A DNA stretch of 64,000 bases from Symbiodinium natans (lineage: Eukaryota; Sar; Dinophyceae; Suessiales; Symbiodiniaceae), in NCBI GenBank assembly GCA_905221605.1, contig CAJNDS010002482.1, positions 263,501 through 327,500 of the forward strand, in the 5' to 3' direction. The notes under the pieces were generated by a model, which saw nothing but the letters and a program-made list of their open reading frames with translations, was not told the DNA's origin and did not search any database. The translations under genes and the position numbers were made by a program. This document shows positions 30,613-44,248 of the stretch, piece by piece (within the stretch, counting starts at the first letter, position 1; every line of letters starts with the position of its first letter).

Positions 30613-30691
30613 GCGATCCCTTCGGGCGTTGAGTGCGCATGAAAGGAAATGAATCAAAGCATATGACAGGAAAGCAGGGAGAGAAAGAGAG

Positions 30692-30841
30692 AAGAAGAAG
30701 AAGAAGAAGAAGAAGAAGAAGAAGAAGAAGAAGAAGAAGAAGAAGAAGAAGAAGAAGAAGAAGAAGAAGAAGAAGAAGAAGAAGAAGAAGGAGAAGAAGA
30801 CGAAGAAGAAGAAGGAGAAGAAGAACAATAAGAAGAAGAAG
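30692..30841. repeat. (GAA)n microsatellite, ~150 bp
   Basis: About 50 near-perfect AGA/GAA units; the poly-Phe, poly-Ser and poly-Arg frames over it are artefacts. It ends five bases before the relict spliced leader. Confidence 0.97.
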
Positions 30842-30846
30842 AGAGA

Positions 30847-30861
30847 CATTTTTGGCTCAAG
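30847..30861 (+). other. Relict dinoflagellate spliced-leader sequence
   Basis: CATTTTTGGCTCAAG matches the last 15 bases of the dinoflagellate spliced leader with one extra T; the final 12 are identical. A partial inverted copy (CTTGAG...AGCC) follows at about 30898-30908, so a small hairpin is possible. The leader normally exists only on mRNA 5' ends, so a genomic copy away from leader-RNA gene features suggests a retroposed transcript. No downstream coding block is recognised. Confidence 0.65.
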
Positions 30862-32506
30862 TCGCCTTCGGGGAACCCCCCCCCTGCCGGGGTGTGGCTT
30901 GAGTAGCCGAGCCGAACCTTCAGGCTGTTCCTCACGCTCCCGACAAGCCCGCCGTTGTTTTTTTCGTTTGGGCTGTTGTGAGTCGTTTTGCTGTTCGGGG
31001 TGAGCGGGGTTGAAACTTAGCTTCATGGACGCCTTAGGACAAACGCCGTGAGTGAGCAGCTGCAGCGCAGTAGCATACACCTGCAGACAGTGTCAGTTTT
31101 CCTTTTGTATGTATGTTTCTTTTTGTCTTTGAGTCGCGGCGCATGCCTTCCAGGGGTCCCAGGATTGCACTCTACTCCAACTTCCGGCATTCACACCGAG
31201 CAGCCATGGAAGAACAGATCACCTGCTTGCTTGCTCGGGGTCTGTAAGAAAAACAGGTCTGCCCAAAATCTGCGGCCTTCTCGACAGATTCGAACGAAAG
31301 GAAAACGACAAGGGGAAAAAGGGCCTTTAATCATTACTTGAATTCATGCAGGGGCGCAAAGTTAGGGTTAGTTAGTTTCCAACGGTTAACCGCCGAATTT
31401 CTGTCCCGAGGGTGGGTTCCTGATGAAGAGGATAACAGGGGCTTGTGGATGAGATGCTAAGACAAAGCCGAGCACTATTACAAGATGACGTGCCGGTTTC
31501 GGGTGGATTGGAGATTTGGCTTCAGTCTGCCATCAGGTGTGACAGTGCCATTGCTAGGGTTGAAGGGCTCAGGCTCACCCGGCCTCTCGTAAAAAGTCCG
31601 GAAGTTAGCTGCAAGTGTCTGGGGACATGCGCAGGGGTTATGTGTGGGGGTCTCTCCACGGATGCTCAGTGCACTGGGGTCCAGTCTGCAGTCACTGTGT
31701 GCTTTCGGTGCAGCATGGGGCAGCATCTGCCTTGGGAATGTTTGGTTTTTTTCTTTAAATGTTTAACACCAAGATTGCCAAGGGCTGGAGATTACCATTG
31801 ACGCTCTGCTGAACAGAAAGGCCTTGCACAAGGGGGTGGAATCACGCTTTCACATCCACCTTGCCAAGTCATTGGGGTCTTTAACTCGAACTGTTCGCCA
31901 TTTCGGATAGAACAGTGAATTTGCCAGGTGCTGGCACCTCGACAGGTTGTGGAGGTAGCGTTGATGAGCAAGGCATGTTGCTGGGTTTGGGAGCACGTCT
32001 AGTGATAAGAGTAGCAGAATGCATGTTGAGATTGAGGTCTGGTGATACTGATGTGAGCAACATGTGTTAATCGTCGTTCGTCTGGCCTAGATGCCAGGAT
32101 TGTGACGAGTTGTACGTGTGGAATGTCCTCCATGCGGCTGCTAGAAAATGCACGAGCCTTTATTCGACCAAGTGCCAAACACGCAAGATTTCATACTAGA
32201 GCTTTGCGCTTCAGGTTTGGGCCGTCTACAGTCTGCCCGAACAGAGCTGGCGATCGCCAAAAAACTGGTTGAGGCACAACTCTTGGCTTGGTTCATTCAT
32301 CCTCTGGTTGCCCGGCAGCCTTTGCAAGCCTTGCAGATGTGCTGGCTTGTGTTTGGCGGGCTTGTCCTGAAAGCTAGCCGCATTTCCGCCCCCCACCTGA
32401 GACATCCATGTTGCATTTTCCTTGGATCCATTTGCTCCGTTTCTGCAAAGTGGGGCAATAGGCGCCATCACGATCGTAGATCTGAGGGTTTGCATCGTGC
32501 AATTGA
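30862..32506. other. No gene assigned; weak exon candidates
   Basis: At 31880-32068 both strands have an open frame (plus: DRTVNLPGAGTST, VDEQGMLLGLGARLV; minus: MLLTSVSPDLNLNM) and I cannot choose between them. At about 32215-32290 the + strand reads GLGRLQSARTELAIAKKL, helix-like and possibly an exon. Confidence 0.3.
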
Positions 32507-32719
32507 AGGAAGGCGCCCTGGAGAAACGACCCGGCCTTATGTTGTATTGCAGCTGCGCATGCCGTTTCCAAGCTCCCAGAATCTTTGACTCGAGGTCGGA
32601 CAGAACTGGATGAAGCCATCCAAGAAACGGTCAGCAGTATGGCTTGCACCCTTGTTCACCATGCAGAACTGCCGACTGGAAGGCTGACTTGTTTCTCTCT
32701 ATCTTCACTGGCCTCGTGA
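32507..32719 (+). CDS. Exon candidate, unrecognised
   Basis: Open from the stop at 32504 to TGA at 32717-32719. It reads RNDPALCCIAAAHAVSK, LPESLTRGRTELDEAIQET and VSSMACTLVHHAELP, with protein-like, helix-favouring composition. No family recognised and flanking splice sites not determined. Confidence 0.35.
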   Translation, partial: RKAPWRNDPALCCIAAAHAVSKLPESLTRGRTELDEAIQETVSSMACTLVHHAELPTGRLTCFSLSSLAS

Positions 32720-35700
32720 GGGGCCGAGCCGAAGAGTCTTCAGAGTCTGTCATGTCTTACAGTAGTTGCCTTCTTACCAAGACCGGACCAGCCACGACAT
32801 CTTGCGAGGTTCGAAATGTTGAGGAAGCTCGAGAATCTCGGAGTGATGAAAGCAACGGAAGCATGTGCGAAATCAGGTTGCGAAGTGCGCAGCTCAGCTG
32901 AGGTGAGAATCCCTGACATGTCCTGACAGACAGTATCCTTTCCGAGGAATCACAGCCATTGGTCGCAGATACCTTGCAGACATCAAGCCGCTGGTAGATG
33001 CTGCAGGGCCCAAGCCCAATCCGATCGACCTCTTGGCAGAAGGAACATGTTGCATTTCTGTTGCTGCATTGATAAGGAGCAAGATTCCCGGAGTTTGGGC
33101 CCCAATTGCTTGATCTTGCCTTTTACCTTGTGAAGTTTGCGAGACCCGTTTCTTGATTTCAGGTGTCTTGTAGCCCTGATATCGCCAAAGTGTTTGCGAT
33201 GCTGAGCACCTTGTGACAGGGCGACCTGTACAGCAGAGCTCCGTCAGCATGCGAAACGAGTGACGGCTAGTAGCAGCAAGATGTATGTCGTCCAACTCTG
33301 CAATAGTTTCCTGATGTGCCCTACAGCTCGGCTACACGCAGCGCTGGCTCATGCTTCTGGCAAGTTTGTTGTTCCTCACGGTAGTCATCAGTTCTGTTTC
33401 GAATGCGCGGTCAAGCATTCATCCCATGGAGTTGAGGGTTGAGGAGGACGACGTCTTGACTTGTGGCTTCGTCGAAGTGCATCATTGCATCATTGGCATC
33501 GCGCAAACTGTTTTGCAGGATGTGTTTGGTGAAGAGCCTGGCACTTGGGCAGTCATCACAGCATGAAAATTGCAAAGTATTGCAAAGCAGCATTCTGTGT
33601 TCTGCTCAAATGAGAAGAGCTGCCCACAACTTGTCGTAGAAGTGTCTTGCGTTCGAGCATAGGCGGTGGCCCAGCGAGGGCGCGACACTGATGGACAACT
33701 TCTTCTTTCACCCAATGGCTTTGGTTGGGTAACGCAGGAATCTGTCCCTGCAGTTTGCATGTATCCAGCCTGCAGGAGCTCCTGGTCCAACTGGTAGAAG
33801 GGAAGCTGTGCCGACCTTGTGCCCATCTATGTCATGCCATGTCATCCTCACCTTTTTCAGCTGTAGCTGAGGAAGTATTTGGTGGCCAAGGACGCCTTGA
33901 TGCCCAGTGTTTCTTCTGGCCGGGATCCCTCCTTTGCACATCTTTGCACCTCGCGCTTGACCGCTTAGGTGGGAGGCGTTGCCAGAGGTGCCTGCCTCAG
34001 TTGCCTTTGCCTCGTGCACCTCTGCGGTCCTGCTGCTGTAGCACACTGAGTGGGAATTCGAACGCACCTCGTGGCAATGTCACTTGGTTCCAGGAAGCTG
34101 TAGCTTGGGAAACAGGGCTTGCAGACTGCGGCCTGCCGTGATAGTTCTGGATGTACCATGATGTACTCCACAGAAGCAGAGGCCTGGGACATGCTGTGCA
34201 TTGCCGTTCCAAGCAGTGCACCCCAAGCCGGCTGTGAAGCGTACTCCAGCACTTAGGGACCCATTGTGTCACGCTTAGCAGCGACCTTGGAATGTTTGTT
34301 GACTTCACGCAGTCCTTGTGGTTGCGGCGGTTTCGGCTCAGAGTCTATGGACAGCAGAAGTGGCCCAGGGACGCCCTCTGAGGAGTGGCATGTCTGGAGA
34401 GGATGCGAATCCTCTCAACAGACGATTGCCTGCAGAGGTTGTCACCCGACAAAAGCGAAGCTTGGATGTATTAGGTAGTGGTTCTGATCCGCGGCATTGT
34501 GCAAGGCATGCGCTTAATGCTACAAGCACAGAACGACTTTCCCAAATCTGTTTCTGAACAGGCAGATTGAACTGAGCGTAGAAATTCCTGATTTCGACAA
34601 TCCGGTTCCACCAAAAAGAAGTTTCGATTCGTTCTTCTCTGCTCGTTGAATTTGGGTTAAGTTGTAAGAAGGAAAAAGAGGGGCAGGAGGCGAGCAAAAA
34701 GCAACAAGAACATGTAGCATGTAGAGCACCGCTCACAGAAGTGCCCAAGAAAGGCAGACTGACGGACCTTTTAACTGGTCAGCATTTGTGTCCCCGTCCA
34801 AAAGGACTCTAGAACGAGAAATCACTAGTAAAGGGAAATTGGGGGGGAGCTTAGCCAGAACAGAACACGTTGCCTGTTTTAGTGGGCATCTAGCCATACT
34901 CCGGGCTCTGTATCAGGGCAGCTTGACCTGGATAGCTACTTCCTCCTGCGAGGTGTCCTCCTAGCTCCGCCTGCCACGGGGTCTCCGGTCTTTGGGGTTC
35001 TGTGCCTTAAGACCGGCCCCTGGTGCCCATTGAAGTCCTCTTCCGAATCATAAGTTCTGCTCAATATTGAGTTTGATTCTTCCGCCATTCCTTTGCCTGC
35101 TTCTCCGTTCGCTCCCCCTGCGCGTCCTCTTGGTACTGCTTCTTTCTGGCTTCCTCTGCTTTCCCTGTTGGGCACGCATTTGGTGTTGCTTCTTGCCGCC
35201 TGTTCTTTCTGCCGGTTTTCGCATCGCTGCTTTTGGGTTGTTTTCTCGTTGCTCGCCACAGCTCGACCTACAGCACTGCTTCCCTTTCTGAGCTGCACCG
35301 CTACTTTTTCCGCGCCTTGCCCGCCACTTTGCAGCCCGGCCGATACCACCGAGACCGACACATGCACGCAATCGCCTGCTCTCCACTTGTACGGGCGTGT
35401 GACCCAGATCCCGTCTCGGTGAAACCCGCCCTTGGGTCACTTCCCAGACCTTTATGGATCTTAGCTTCGCTATGAAACCCGGGGGGCACATGATTTCATA
35501 TGATTTCAACAGAAACACCGAGTTTGTAAGTGTGGCCAGGCCATGGTCATGGACCGCAGGTCGTTTCTTCCTTCCTTTCCCTTTCATGTTGCAAGGGCAG
35601 CTGGCCAAGAATGCGTTGCGCCACGGGAAAAAAAACAAATCAATACACGAAATGTGCCGCGGCGGCACAACAAAACAACCCCACACCTACCCAGGAGAAG

Positions 35701-36414
35701 TCAAGAAGATTGTAGAGAATGTCGACGAAGCATCCCGGCCGCATAGTCATAGTCTTCCACTGCCACCCAGGGCAAATTTTGTTGTTGCATGTCAGGCCTG
35801 GTGTTGGAGGCAGGTTTCAGGCAGGGAAGAAGTTGAGCCTCGACTCATGCAGTACTCAGTACTACCTCGAGGTTCGTACCCTACTTTAACCCGGCTTACA
35901 CCCATGAACCTACAAGTAGAAGTGTCACTCTAATGTCGTTTCCAGTGCGGTTCTTTCAAGCACCTTTCTGAAGCTCCGCCGTAAGGTGCAAGTCGACCTG
36001 AAGACTGCCTTAGCACTGAAGCCAGAAGCACGGCTCAAATGGCTGAGCAAGGCATGGCAATCCCGCGCGCATCACGAACACAGGCGGCTTTTCCAGCTTG
36101 CGTGCAGGCACTCAAAATGGTCGAGGATAAAAGGGCAAACTCCACTGACCTCTATGACATAGCAACATGGATCGAACTGTCCATGTTGTGAACCGTACTT
36201 TAAGTTTCAGTTTGAGCCGACCTGATTCAAGATGGGCAGGATGCATTCAGTATACTGACCAAGGTCTCCAATCGAAAGTTTTGTGCGACAATGCCAACCA
36301 GGAACAGCCAAAAGCTACGTGGAATCCTGCTTTAACACAGAACTGAAGCTCCAAGCTGGTAGAAGTGGTAGAAGTGGTAGAATGGTAGAACGTAGCGTGA
36401 TCAGTGCCACTCAG
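32720..36414. other. Long stretch without a recognisable gene
   Basis: Many short frames on both strands, none with a motif. The frame on the minus strand at 35048-35686 is Arg/Lys-rich but opposes a Pro/Cys-rich frame and looks like a composition artefact. Exons of unknown genes could be hidden here. Confidence 0.35.
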
Positions 36415-37505
36415 GTGTCATCCTGGACAGCCTTTCAATTTTCTCAGAGAAGCAGCGTCGGTTTCTGCGCTCTGATGAGTGGGCGCCCAACAAGCTCTTC
36501 GAGGCCGAGGATGATGACATTGCCACCGGCGTCAAGAGTGCGGAGGATGATCCAAAGGTCAGCGCAGATGAGCCGAAGCCGGAGGAGGCGAAGGCCGACG
36601 CCGAGAAAGATCCCGAGAAAGATGCGGCAGGCGGCTGGACTTTCACCATCCGCGAGCGACCAATGCCAGATCCAAGTACTGGCAAGAAGCGGCGGAAGGG
36701 GGCTGAGGATTCAGAGGCAATCTCTCGGGATCCTCGTTTTGCTATATTTGATATGCACATGTGCACAGGAGGACAGCGAGGACAGTCCATGCAAAAATGT
36801 CACAAACATTTCTTCACGCCAATTCACCGGGCAGGCCCGCTTCGAGGCAATGGCCGAAAAGAATGAGGCCAGCCAGAAGAAGCAGGAAGAGGATGTTGAT
36901 ACTTCCCTTGCCTTGCTGGAGCGTCTCAACCAGCAAAATCAGACTCCCCATGTGGCGCGTGAGAGGCGGGGGCTTGTTGCATAGCTTGTTGAGTTAGGGC
37001 ATATCAGGACCACCCGACATCCAATTAAAATTGTCTTCACCCAAATCCTGCAAGCCAGGACGCGCCGAGAGCGCACACCAAAAAAGAAGCGCCATCTCAG
37101 TCGGTCAAGATCAATCTCGGCTGCTTCGGTCACGTCCAGTAGTCACCGTGGCAAGAAAGGGCGCGCAAAAAAAAGGCAGGAGTCGGAAAGACCATTTCGT
37201 GTTGTATTGTGCTTGTCTGTCAAAGCCAAAGCTGTTATTGTAGGAGGCAGTGAGGTCGGTGCATACGTGATTTCCTACTGTACCGCAGTTGCGCCATCTT
37301 TTGCATCAGGAAAGGGCGCAGCAGAAGTCGAGATCGGGGAGATCGGGGAGATCGGGCTGGAGGAGCTGGTGGAGGAGGCGGCGGAGGTGGGATGAGCTTT
37401 GAGGAGGCTTTGCGGCGTCGAATGCAGCAGCGCGACTCGGAGATGGAAACCTCTAGGCCAGATTGCTGCGTTACGTCGTTACGCGGTTTGTCTTCGAGCT
37501 TGTAA
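36415..37505 (+). CDS. Multi-exon gene for an RS/RGG-rich, likely RNA-associated protein (5' end missing)
   Basis: Four exon-like blocks on the + strand. (a) 36415 to about 36780, after acceptor CACTCAG: ILDSLSIFSEKQRRFL, RSDEWAPNKLFEAEDD, an acidic/Lys-Pro linker, GGWTFTIRERPMPDP and SRDPRFAIFDMHMC. (b) From about 36838: ARFEAMAEKNEASQKK and LALLERLNQQNQ. (c) About 37050-37200: RTRRERTPKKKRHLSRSRS, a basic SR stretch. (d) From 37319, after TTGCATCAG: GRSRSRDRGDRGDRAGG, a Gly run, MSFEEALRRRMQQRD, ending at TAA 37503-37505. Arg-Ser and Arg-Gly-Gly repeats are typical of splicing or other RNA-binding proteins; no RRM is seen. Splice joints between a-b and b-c are not resolved. The order and shared strand suggest one gene, but they could be two. 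Confidence 0.5.
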
Positions 37506-39399
37506 GATTGAATGTGACAAGTGAACACAAGTGACAAGATTCGAACCTTTCATGGCAGGATGCCAGTGGTTGATCCCGGGCATGCCAAAAAGAATTGGAG
37601 GTGACCTGTATCGACGCTGACACTAGTGCCTTGTTTTCACTATCTAGCAGGAACTCTTGCTGGTGGGTGGCTGCAAAGTTGAGTTCCTTGCGAACTATTC
37701 ACAGCAATGCAGGGCTGTTTGGTCGGTGTTTCCATTGTGCGAAGAAAGATGTGTTCAATGCTTCAGTGCCATCCCTCGCCGTTGATCTGTGGAGACGATT
37801 CAAAGACATCTCCTCGAAGAGCGAGTCTTCTCATAATGTCCTTACTCCACTGCCTCAACGGTGTGTGGAGTACACCAAGTGTCGGAATCAGAGCGAGCTC
37901 ATCGTGATCACTCAGATCGGCCGTGACGAGCTTAAAGCGCTGTTTCCCTGTGCCCTTGGAAAATTGCCTGTTGCATTTCGGCAAATGCGATGGAGAGAAG
38001 CGAGTGTGAACTTGAGAACATGAGAGGTGGCACGGGTTGTGAACATACATGGTTCATAGAAAGTTCATGTCTGCAGCCAACGCATGATGTCATGCCATGT
38101 CTATCAGGGCTGTGTGCAAGGCCATCTTCGCCATGTGTTGTGCAAGGCTGTGCGTGAGTGCCCGCATGCATCCAGGCTCAAACAAAGCGTCGTGCGCCTG
38201 TTAGGCACGTCCAACAGACGTCGTTATTCATCGTGCACACCTTTTGAGTGGCAGTGCTTGACAGGTAGAGTCTGAATGCAGGCAAGCCAAATCATCTAAG
38301 AAACTCGTAAGCAAGCGAGCAATGCCCCACGTGAAGATATGTGGGCTGCCGCGAGCTGGCTTCATTAACATGATGCCACCAGAGACTCCACTCCCTCCCC
38401 GCTCTCTGGACCATTCCCTGTTATTCAGTAGGTGAATGACCCGAGTTTTGAATGACCTTGATCATCAGGCTCCCAAGCAAGATGGGTGGGAGGAAGAGGG
38501 TTTTTCAAACATGTTGACATGGAAAAAAGCCGAGCCCGACGACCCGCTAGTGTAGGGCACGGCGGTCGGCGACGTGTATGCTTTACTACCCGCTTGGGTT
38601 GAAGCATGCTGAAGCTGCACAGGCCACCGCTTTTGTTCTATAGTGGCATGGCCTAAGTGCGAGGAGTTTTTCCCACATTTGCAGCACAAGGTCGTGTCCT
38701 GCAGGGTTTGGGCTGTAGGGTTGTTTGTTGCCCTTGCTGTCAGGCGTGCCAAGTCGACGTCACATGTGTGTCCGATCGAAGTTGTGCTTTCGAGTTTGGG
38801 CCTGTGCTGATTTGGGTGCTTGACTCGCTTGGTGGCTTGCATCACTCTGTGCCACGAAAACGTGGCAGTGCATATTTCCCGTTTCTTGGGCTCTTGGACG
38901 GGTTTGCTTCGTGCGTCTGTTCTCGTCGGTTTACGGGAATTGCGTCGCGGGGTTTGTGGGCTTGCGCTGCTCGGGGCATATTTCGTTTCGTTCGAGACCC
39001 AGCTGGGAGACCCCGAGGCATTGGCATGATTGTCTCCAGAGACTGCCAGGAAGCCCGGTACCTGTGGGAGGAAAATGGTTGAATTCAACAAAGTTAAGTT
39101 AACATCTCAACAAGAATCACGGAGCAACAGCTGAACTAGACTCGCGGCCTTTGGACCTGGATCCTGTTCATGACTTGCAAGGCGGACATTGGCCACATGG
39201 GGCTGTGAAATGCGGCCAATCGGCCAAACAAAAATTTGCAAAAAGAAGTGCAGAAAGGCATGTGGTAGAACATGTTTTTTGTTAAACTTATTCCTGGCGT
39301 CAAGAGAGCAACTTGCAGTAGAATCTTCCCGGAAGCAAGCCTCAACGTAGCCGAGGGTGGACCCCATCGAACGCTTTTACGGCTGTGAAGCCAGAAGAG
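37506..39399. other. No gene recognised
   Basis: A 142-codon + strand frame (37595-38023) is opposed by an equally open minus frame (37763-38050), and neither has a motif. Frames at 38465-39091 (both strands) also lack support. Confidence 0.35.
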
Positions 39400-42092
39400 C
39401 CGAGAGACCGAAAGACAGCGCTTTTATGCAGAAATTCTGCAGAAGAGAGAGGTCTGCATCACTTAGGTTCGGAGAGCAAGTAAGGAGTGAGTTGCAAGAT
39501 GTTGCAAGACCAAAGCGGAGAGTGGTGACCGGCGGTGGTTGGAGGGACAAGAGGGGAGTGGATAGCATGCGGGTCAGATTCAAGAGTCTGAGGAAGTTGC
39601 CAAAAGAAGCGGCCAAGCGGCTGGAACTGCTCCGCCGGAGCGGCCGCCAGACGCTCGAACGGGAGATGTACGAGGTGTACACGGACATGCTGAAGAGGAA
39701 TGAGGACCTTGGAATGTCCGAAATGGACCTTCAGGGCCCTACCAGTTTCCATACAAAGATGGATGCCATTCGTCCTCAGGTGGATCGTCAGAGTTGGGAG
39801 TCGGCTCTACTTTCTCTAGTTCTTGTGGCAATGGTTAGGTCCTATAGGTATATTGCGTCGTGCTTGACACTAACTGAAAACATCCCATAGCCTCATATAG
39901 CCTCATGACACTCCGCAGATCGTGGAGAGACTAAGGTGGAGCAGCAGTACCACACGGCAAACAAGCGACTTGCAATTGCCAAACGGATAGCTGGTTCGAG
40001 CAAGCAGCCGGATGAACTCCTCAAGTCCAAGGAACTGCTCAAATCCGAACTTGAAGCTGTTGAGGAAGCTCAGTATGCCGCCAGGGCATACACGTTAATG
40101 GTGCAGCTTTTTGCAAAGGTGATTGACCGGGTTAGCAATGCAGTGGCCGAGAGGGAGGCGCAAAAGAGCATCAGACCCGAGTTTGTCAGTTCCATCGGCT
40201 GCCAGCGGCCTGGCTATTTAGGATGCTTTGGTGGCTATGTCCGGCTACGTGCTATGTTATGTGTTACTGTAGTTTTTGCCGTTGCCGCAGTCAAACGCAG
40301 GCCTAGGATAGTAGTTTCACCCTCTATGCAACAGAGCGTATGTTTGGATCGGGTTGCACGAATGCCTCCATGGCATGTGTGGAGGCCTTGGGGTTGCGAG
40401 GTGCAACACAACACAAGCTGCAGGGTCCTCACTGTGAGCCAACCGACCGAAAAGCTGTCGGGTCACATGCTAACCACGAAGCGCAGTTCCATGATTTTGC
40501 AGATGTGAACATGTTGCGGAGATTCACGCTGAAATTTTCTGTGTCGTGTTTTATGTTTTTGCAGTGTAGTCTAACTCCCACGAGCTTGAAGCAGTAGATG
40601 GGTAATGTATAGTACGATGCTGAGTCTTCCGAGCATGCAGGTGCATGCTGAGGTTTGTGCTGAAGTCGGTGTTTTTTGGGGGTAGAATGTGGCTGAGGAA
40701 TGAGGAAGCATCTACCATGCCCCGTCCTCCAAAACTGGGTATCTATGCACCCTTGGATCCTGATGCGGTGATGCCCTTGGACATGACGCCTGAAGAGATG
40801 GAGAACATCCAACACACAGAGTTGGCCTACAACGTCATGCGAGATCTGTGCCAGAAGAGCAGGCTTTGCATTTACCAAGTGCCTCATCTTTCTTACACTT
40901 AAGAGAACTGTGCAGACTGTGGCATAGGCTGCTTTAAGCACTGTTGCCCTCATACAGCTCCAGGACTTGCCTCTTTCTTATTTTCAAGGGACGATTGGAA
41001 GATTCGACCTTGGTTGTATCCCGACCCCGACGGACCATGCTTTCCCACTTCGCAGAAGTGGCATAATTTCCACACAAAGCGAATTAAGGCTTGCATCAGC
41101 GTTGCAGCCCCATTAACTGATGCCCAGCTGAAACTCTGACGTGTGTGGCTCTTGCACTTCCAGGGGCGCCAGAGCCTTTTTCAACACAAATCTTGGGCTT
41201 GCAGCAGGCAGATACTGTGCTCAGTGCTCATTGTCTATTGCGTTTTGCATGCGCCCCCTCGTGGGACGTGTGGGACCCTGTAGTTCGGTCGCGATGATAC
41301 GTAACGGTGTGTCATGGTGTCATGGTATGTCAGCGTTAGTCACATGTTGCTCGTGTAGCCGGCCCCAAGGTGTTACAGTTTGAGGACTGGATGAAGGAAG
41401 AGAAAACAAGCTTGCAGAAGTGCCTCCCCAGCAGAGAAAGAATATTGCGGATGGCAGCTTACAATCGAATCGTGCGGTCCTTCAGATCGAGTCATTTCAA
41501 TGAGGAGCTGCAAGCCCACAAAATTTGGAGAATCACCAATTTTGCTGAATTCTACGACCCACCTGGCTCAGGCCAGGTCCCAGACTATGAGGGGGAGTTC
41601 TCCATGTTTGCATTGCCGGTAGGTGCAGAGTCCAGGGAGGCTCAGCACATGCCCGAATCACTTGAACCGCGTCAGGGAGATGCTGGTGATGCTCAGAAGC
41701 CAGACCAGCAGTCCGTGACCATTGGTTCTGCAAACCACAGCAGTTCCCTACACACAGAGCGTGCCGATGTGGACCTGGATCAAGCAGCTTCTGTGCAGGA
41801 CACAGAGGCGCCCGAAGGGGTTGCACTGCTGGAAGGCATCTGCGTTGTGTGTATTGAAAAGTCGGCCCTCTTTGTGATGCACGAATGTGGACATTTGATA
41901 TTTTGCCCGGGCTGCCGGCGCAAGGCAGTTGCTAAAGCCTTGAAGGAATCTGGCAAGAGTCAGTGGAAATCCGTGAAGCCGGGACAGTTGTCCAACAAGG
42001 AGTTGGAGCGCACCAAGGTACGGTGTCCCATTTGTCGCGAAGAGAGTGTTGCAGTTGCACAGAAAAAGTTCAGCGGCAAAGTGTATACGTGA
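39400..42092 (+). CDS. Multi-exon RING-finger protein, candidate E3 ubiquitin ligase
   Basis: Exon-like blocks on the + strand: 39430-39779 (RSELQDVARPKRRVV, KLPKEAAKRLELLRR, ending at CAG|GTGGAT); about 39920-40190 (YHTANKRLAIAKRIAG, KSKELLKSELEAVEEAQ); about 40687-40880 (PPKLGIYAPLDPDAVMP, TPEEMENIQHTELAYN); 40988 to about 41110 (DDWKIRPWLYPDPDGP, QKWHNFHTKRIKAC); and 41370-42092, after acceptor CCCAAG, to TGA. The last exon ends in a RING domain: CVVC, then CGHLIFCPGC, a 36-residue basic loop and CPIC. This is a C-x2-C ... C-x-H-x3-C-x2-C ... C-x2-C arrangement that binds two zinc ions and usually recruits an E2 enzyme. The loop before the last Cys pair is long but within the known range. 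Exact splice sites, apart from the last acceptor, are not resolved. Confidence 0.6.
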
Positions 42093-42621
42093 AGCTTCTT
42101 CGCCCATCAAGCTTGGCAAGTGGCGCAGTCTTTCTGGCAAGCTTGGACATCCTCCTTAAGCATAAATGCCATTTGAACAGTTCGTCCTCAATCAAAGGTT
42201 TCACCCAGCAGTTTCCACTGCAATCATGGTTTGACCATTCCAGTACGCGACGAGAAAACGGTTTTTGTGATCCGTTGCGGGAGCAACTTTTGTAGTGTTT
42301 TGGACTCGAGAGCTCCCGAGAGCCCGCCGAGAGCCTATGCAACGGTCAGGCAACGTTCGGCTGTGCATGACTCTTAGTCTCTGTCAAAGAGCATCGCAAA
42401 CCCTGTAAAGCACCTCGTGTGTGCCAGAACCTTAGGCGGATGGCATCTGAACGGAGGCTGCACGGCTGGTCTGACGAGGTGTCAACAGCCACTTTTGGCA
42501 GCTGTGAGGGCACCAGGCCGAACAAGCCCATTAGTGTCAGAAGTCTCACAGCTCGCAGCAGCAAGTGTTTCATTGTTAACTTGTCTGTGGAGCTCTGAAC
42601 AGTGGCTGCGCGTAGCGTTGT

Positions 42622-42660
42622 CTAGCTTTGTGTAGCTTTGTGTAGCTTTGTGTAGCTTCG
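42622..42660. repeat. 11-bp tandem repeat
   Basis: TAGCTTTGTG units repeated three to four times, the last diverged (TAGCTTCG). Confidence 0.9.
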
Positions 42661-42976
42661 TAGCACGCGCAAAGCACACTTGGCATTGCAGACAAAGCCA
42701 TCCTCGGAGTGTTTGCCATGTTTGTGCCAGTCGTCCTATGTCAATGTCGTGACATGTAGTAACACTGTGTCACGGTCTGCTGCTCGAAAACTCCACCGAC
42801 GTATCTTGCCGGCATTGTTTTCGATAGATCTTGAGGCCTAGCAGAGCCAGACAGAAGCATTCCTGAAGCCTGTGCTTGAATGGTGCGCCTTTCCTCCTAA
42901 TTTCTGCGCAACGTGTGGCGGGGTGTTGCCAGCTGTGGCCAAATGTTTACTTTTCACGATGCAAAGCACAGACAGG

Positions 42977-44248
<1,272 letters not shown>

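Noticed and set aside
30541-31080. Poly-Phe/poly-Ser protein on the minus strand and poly-Arg on the plus strand
   Set aside because: Products of the GAA microsatellite.
31881-32063. Minus-strand 60-codon exon candidate
   Set aside because: The plus strand is equally open and no motif or splice evidence separates them.
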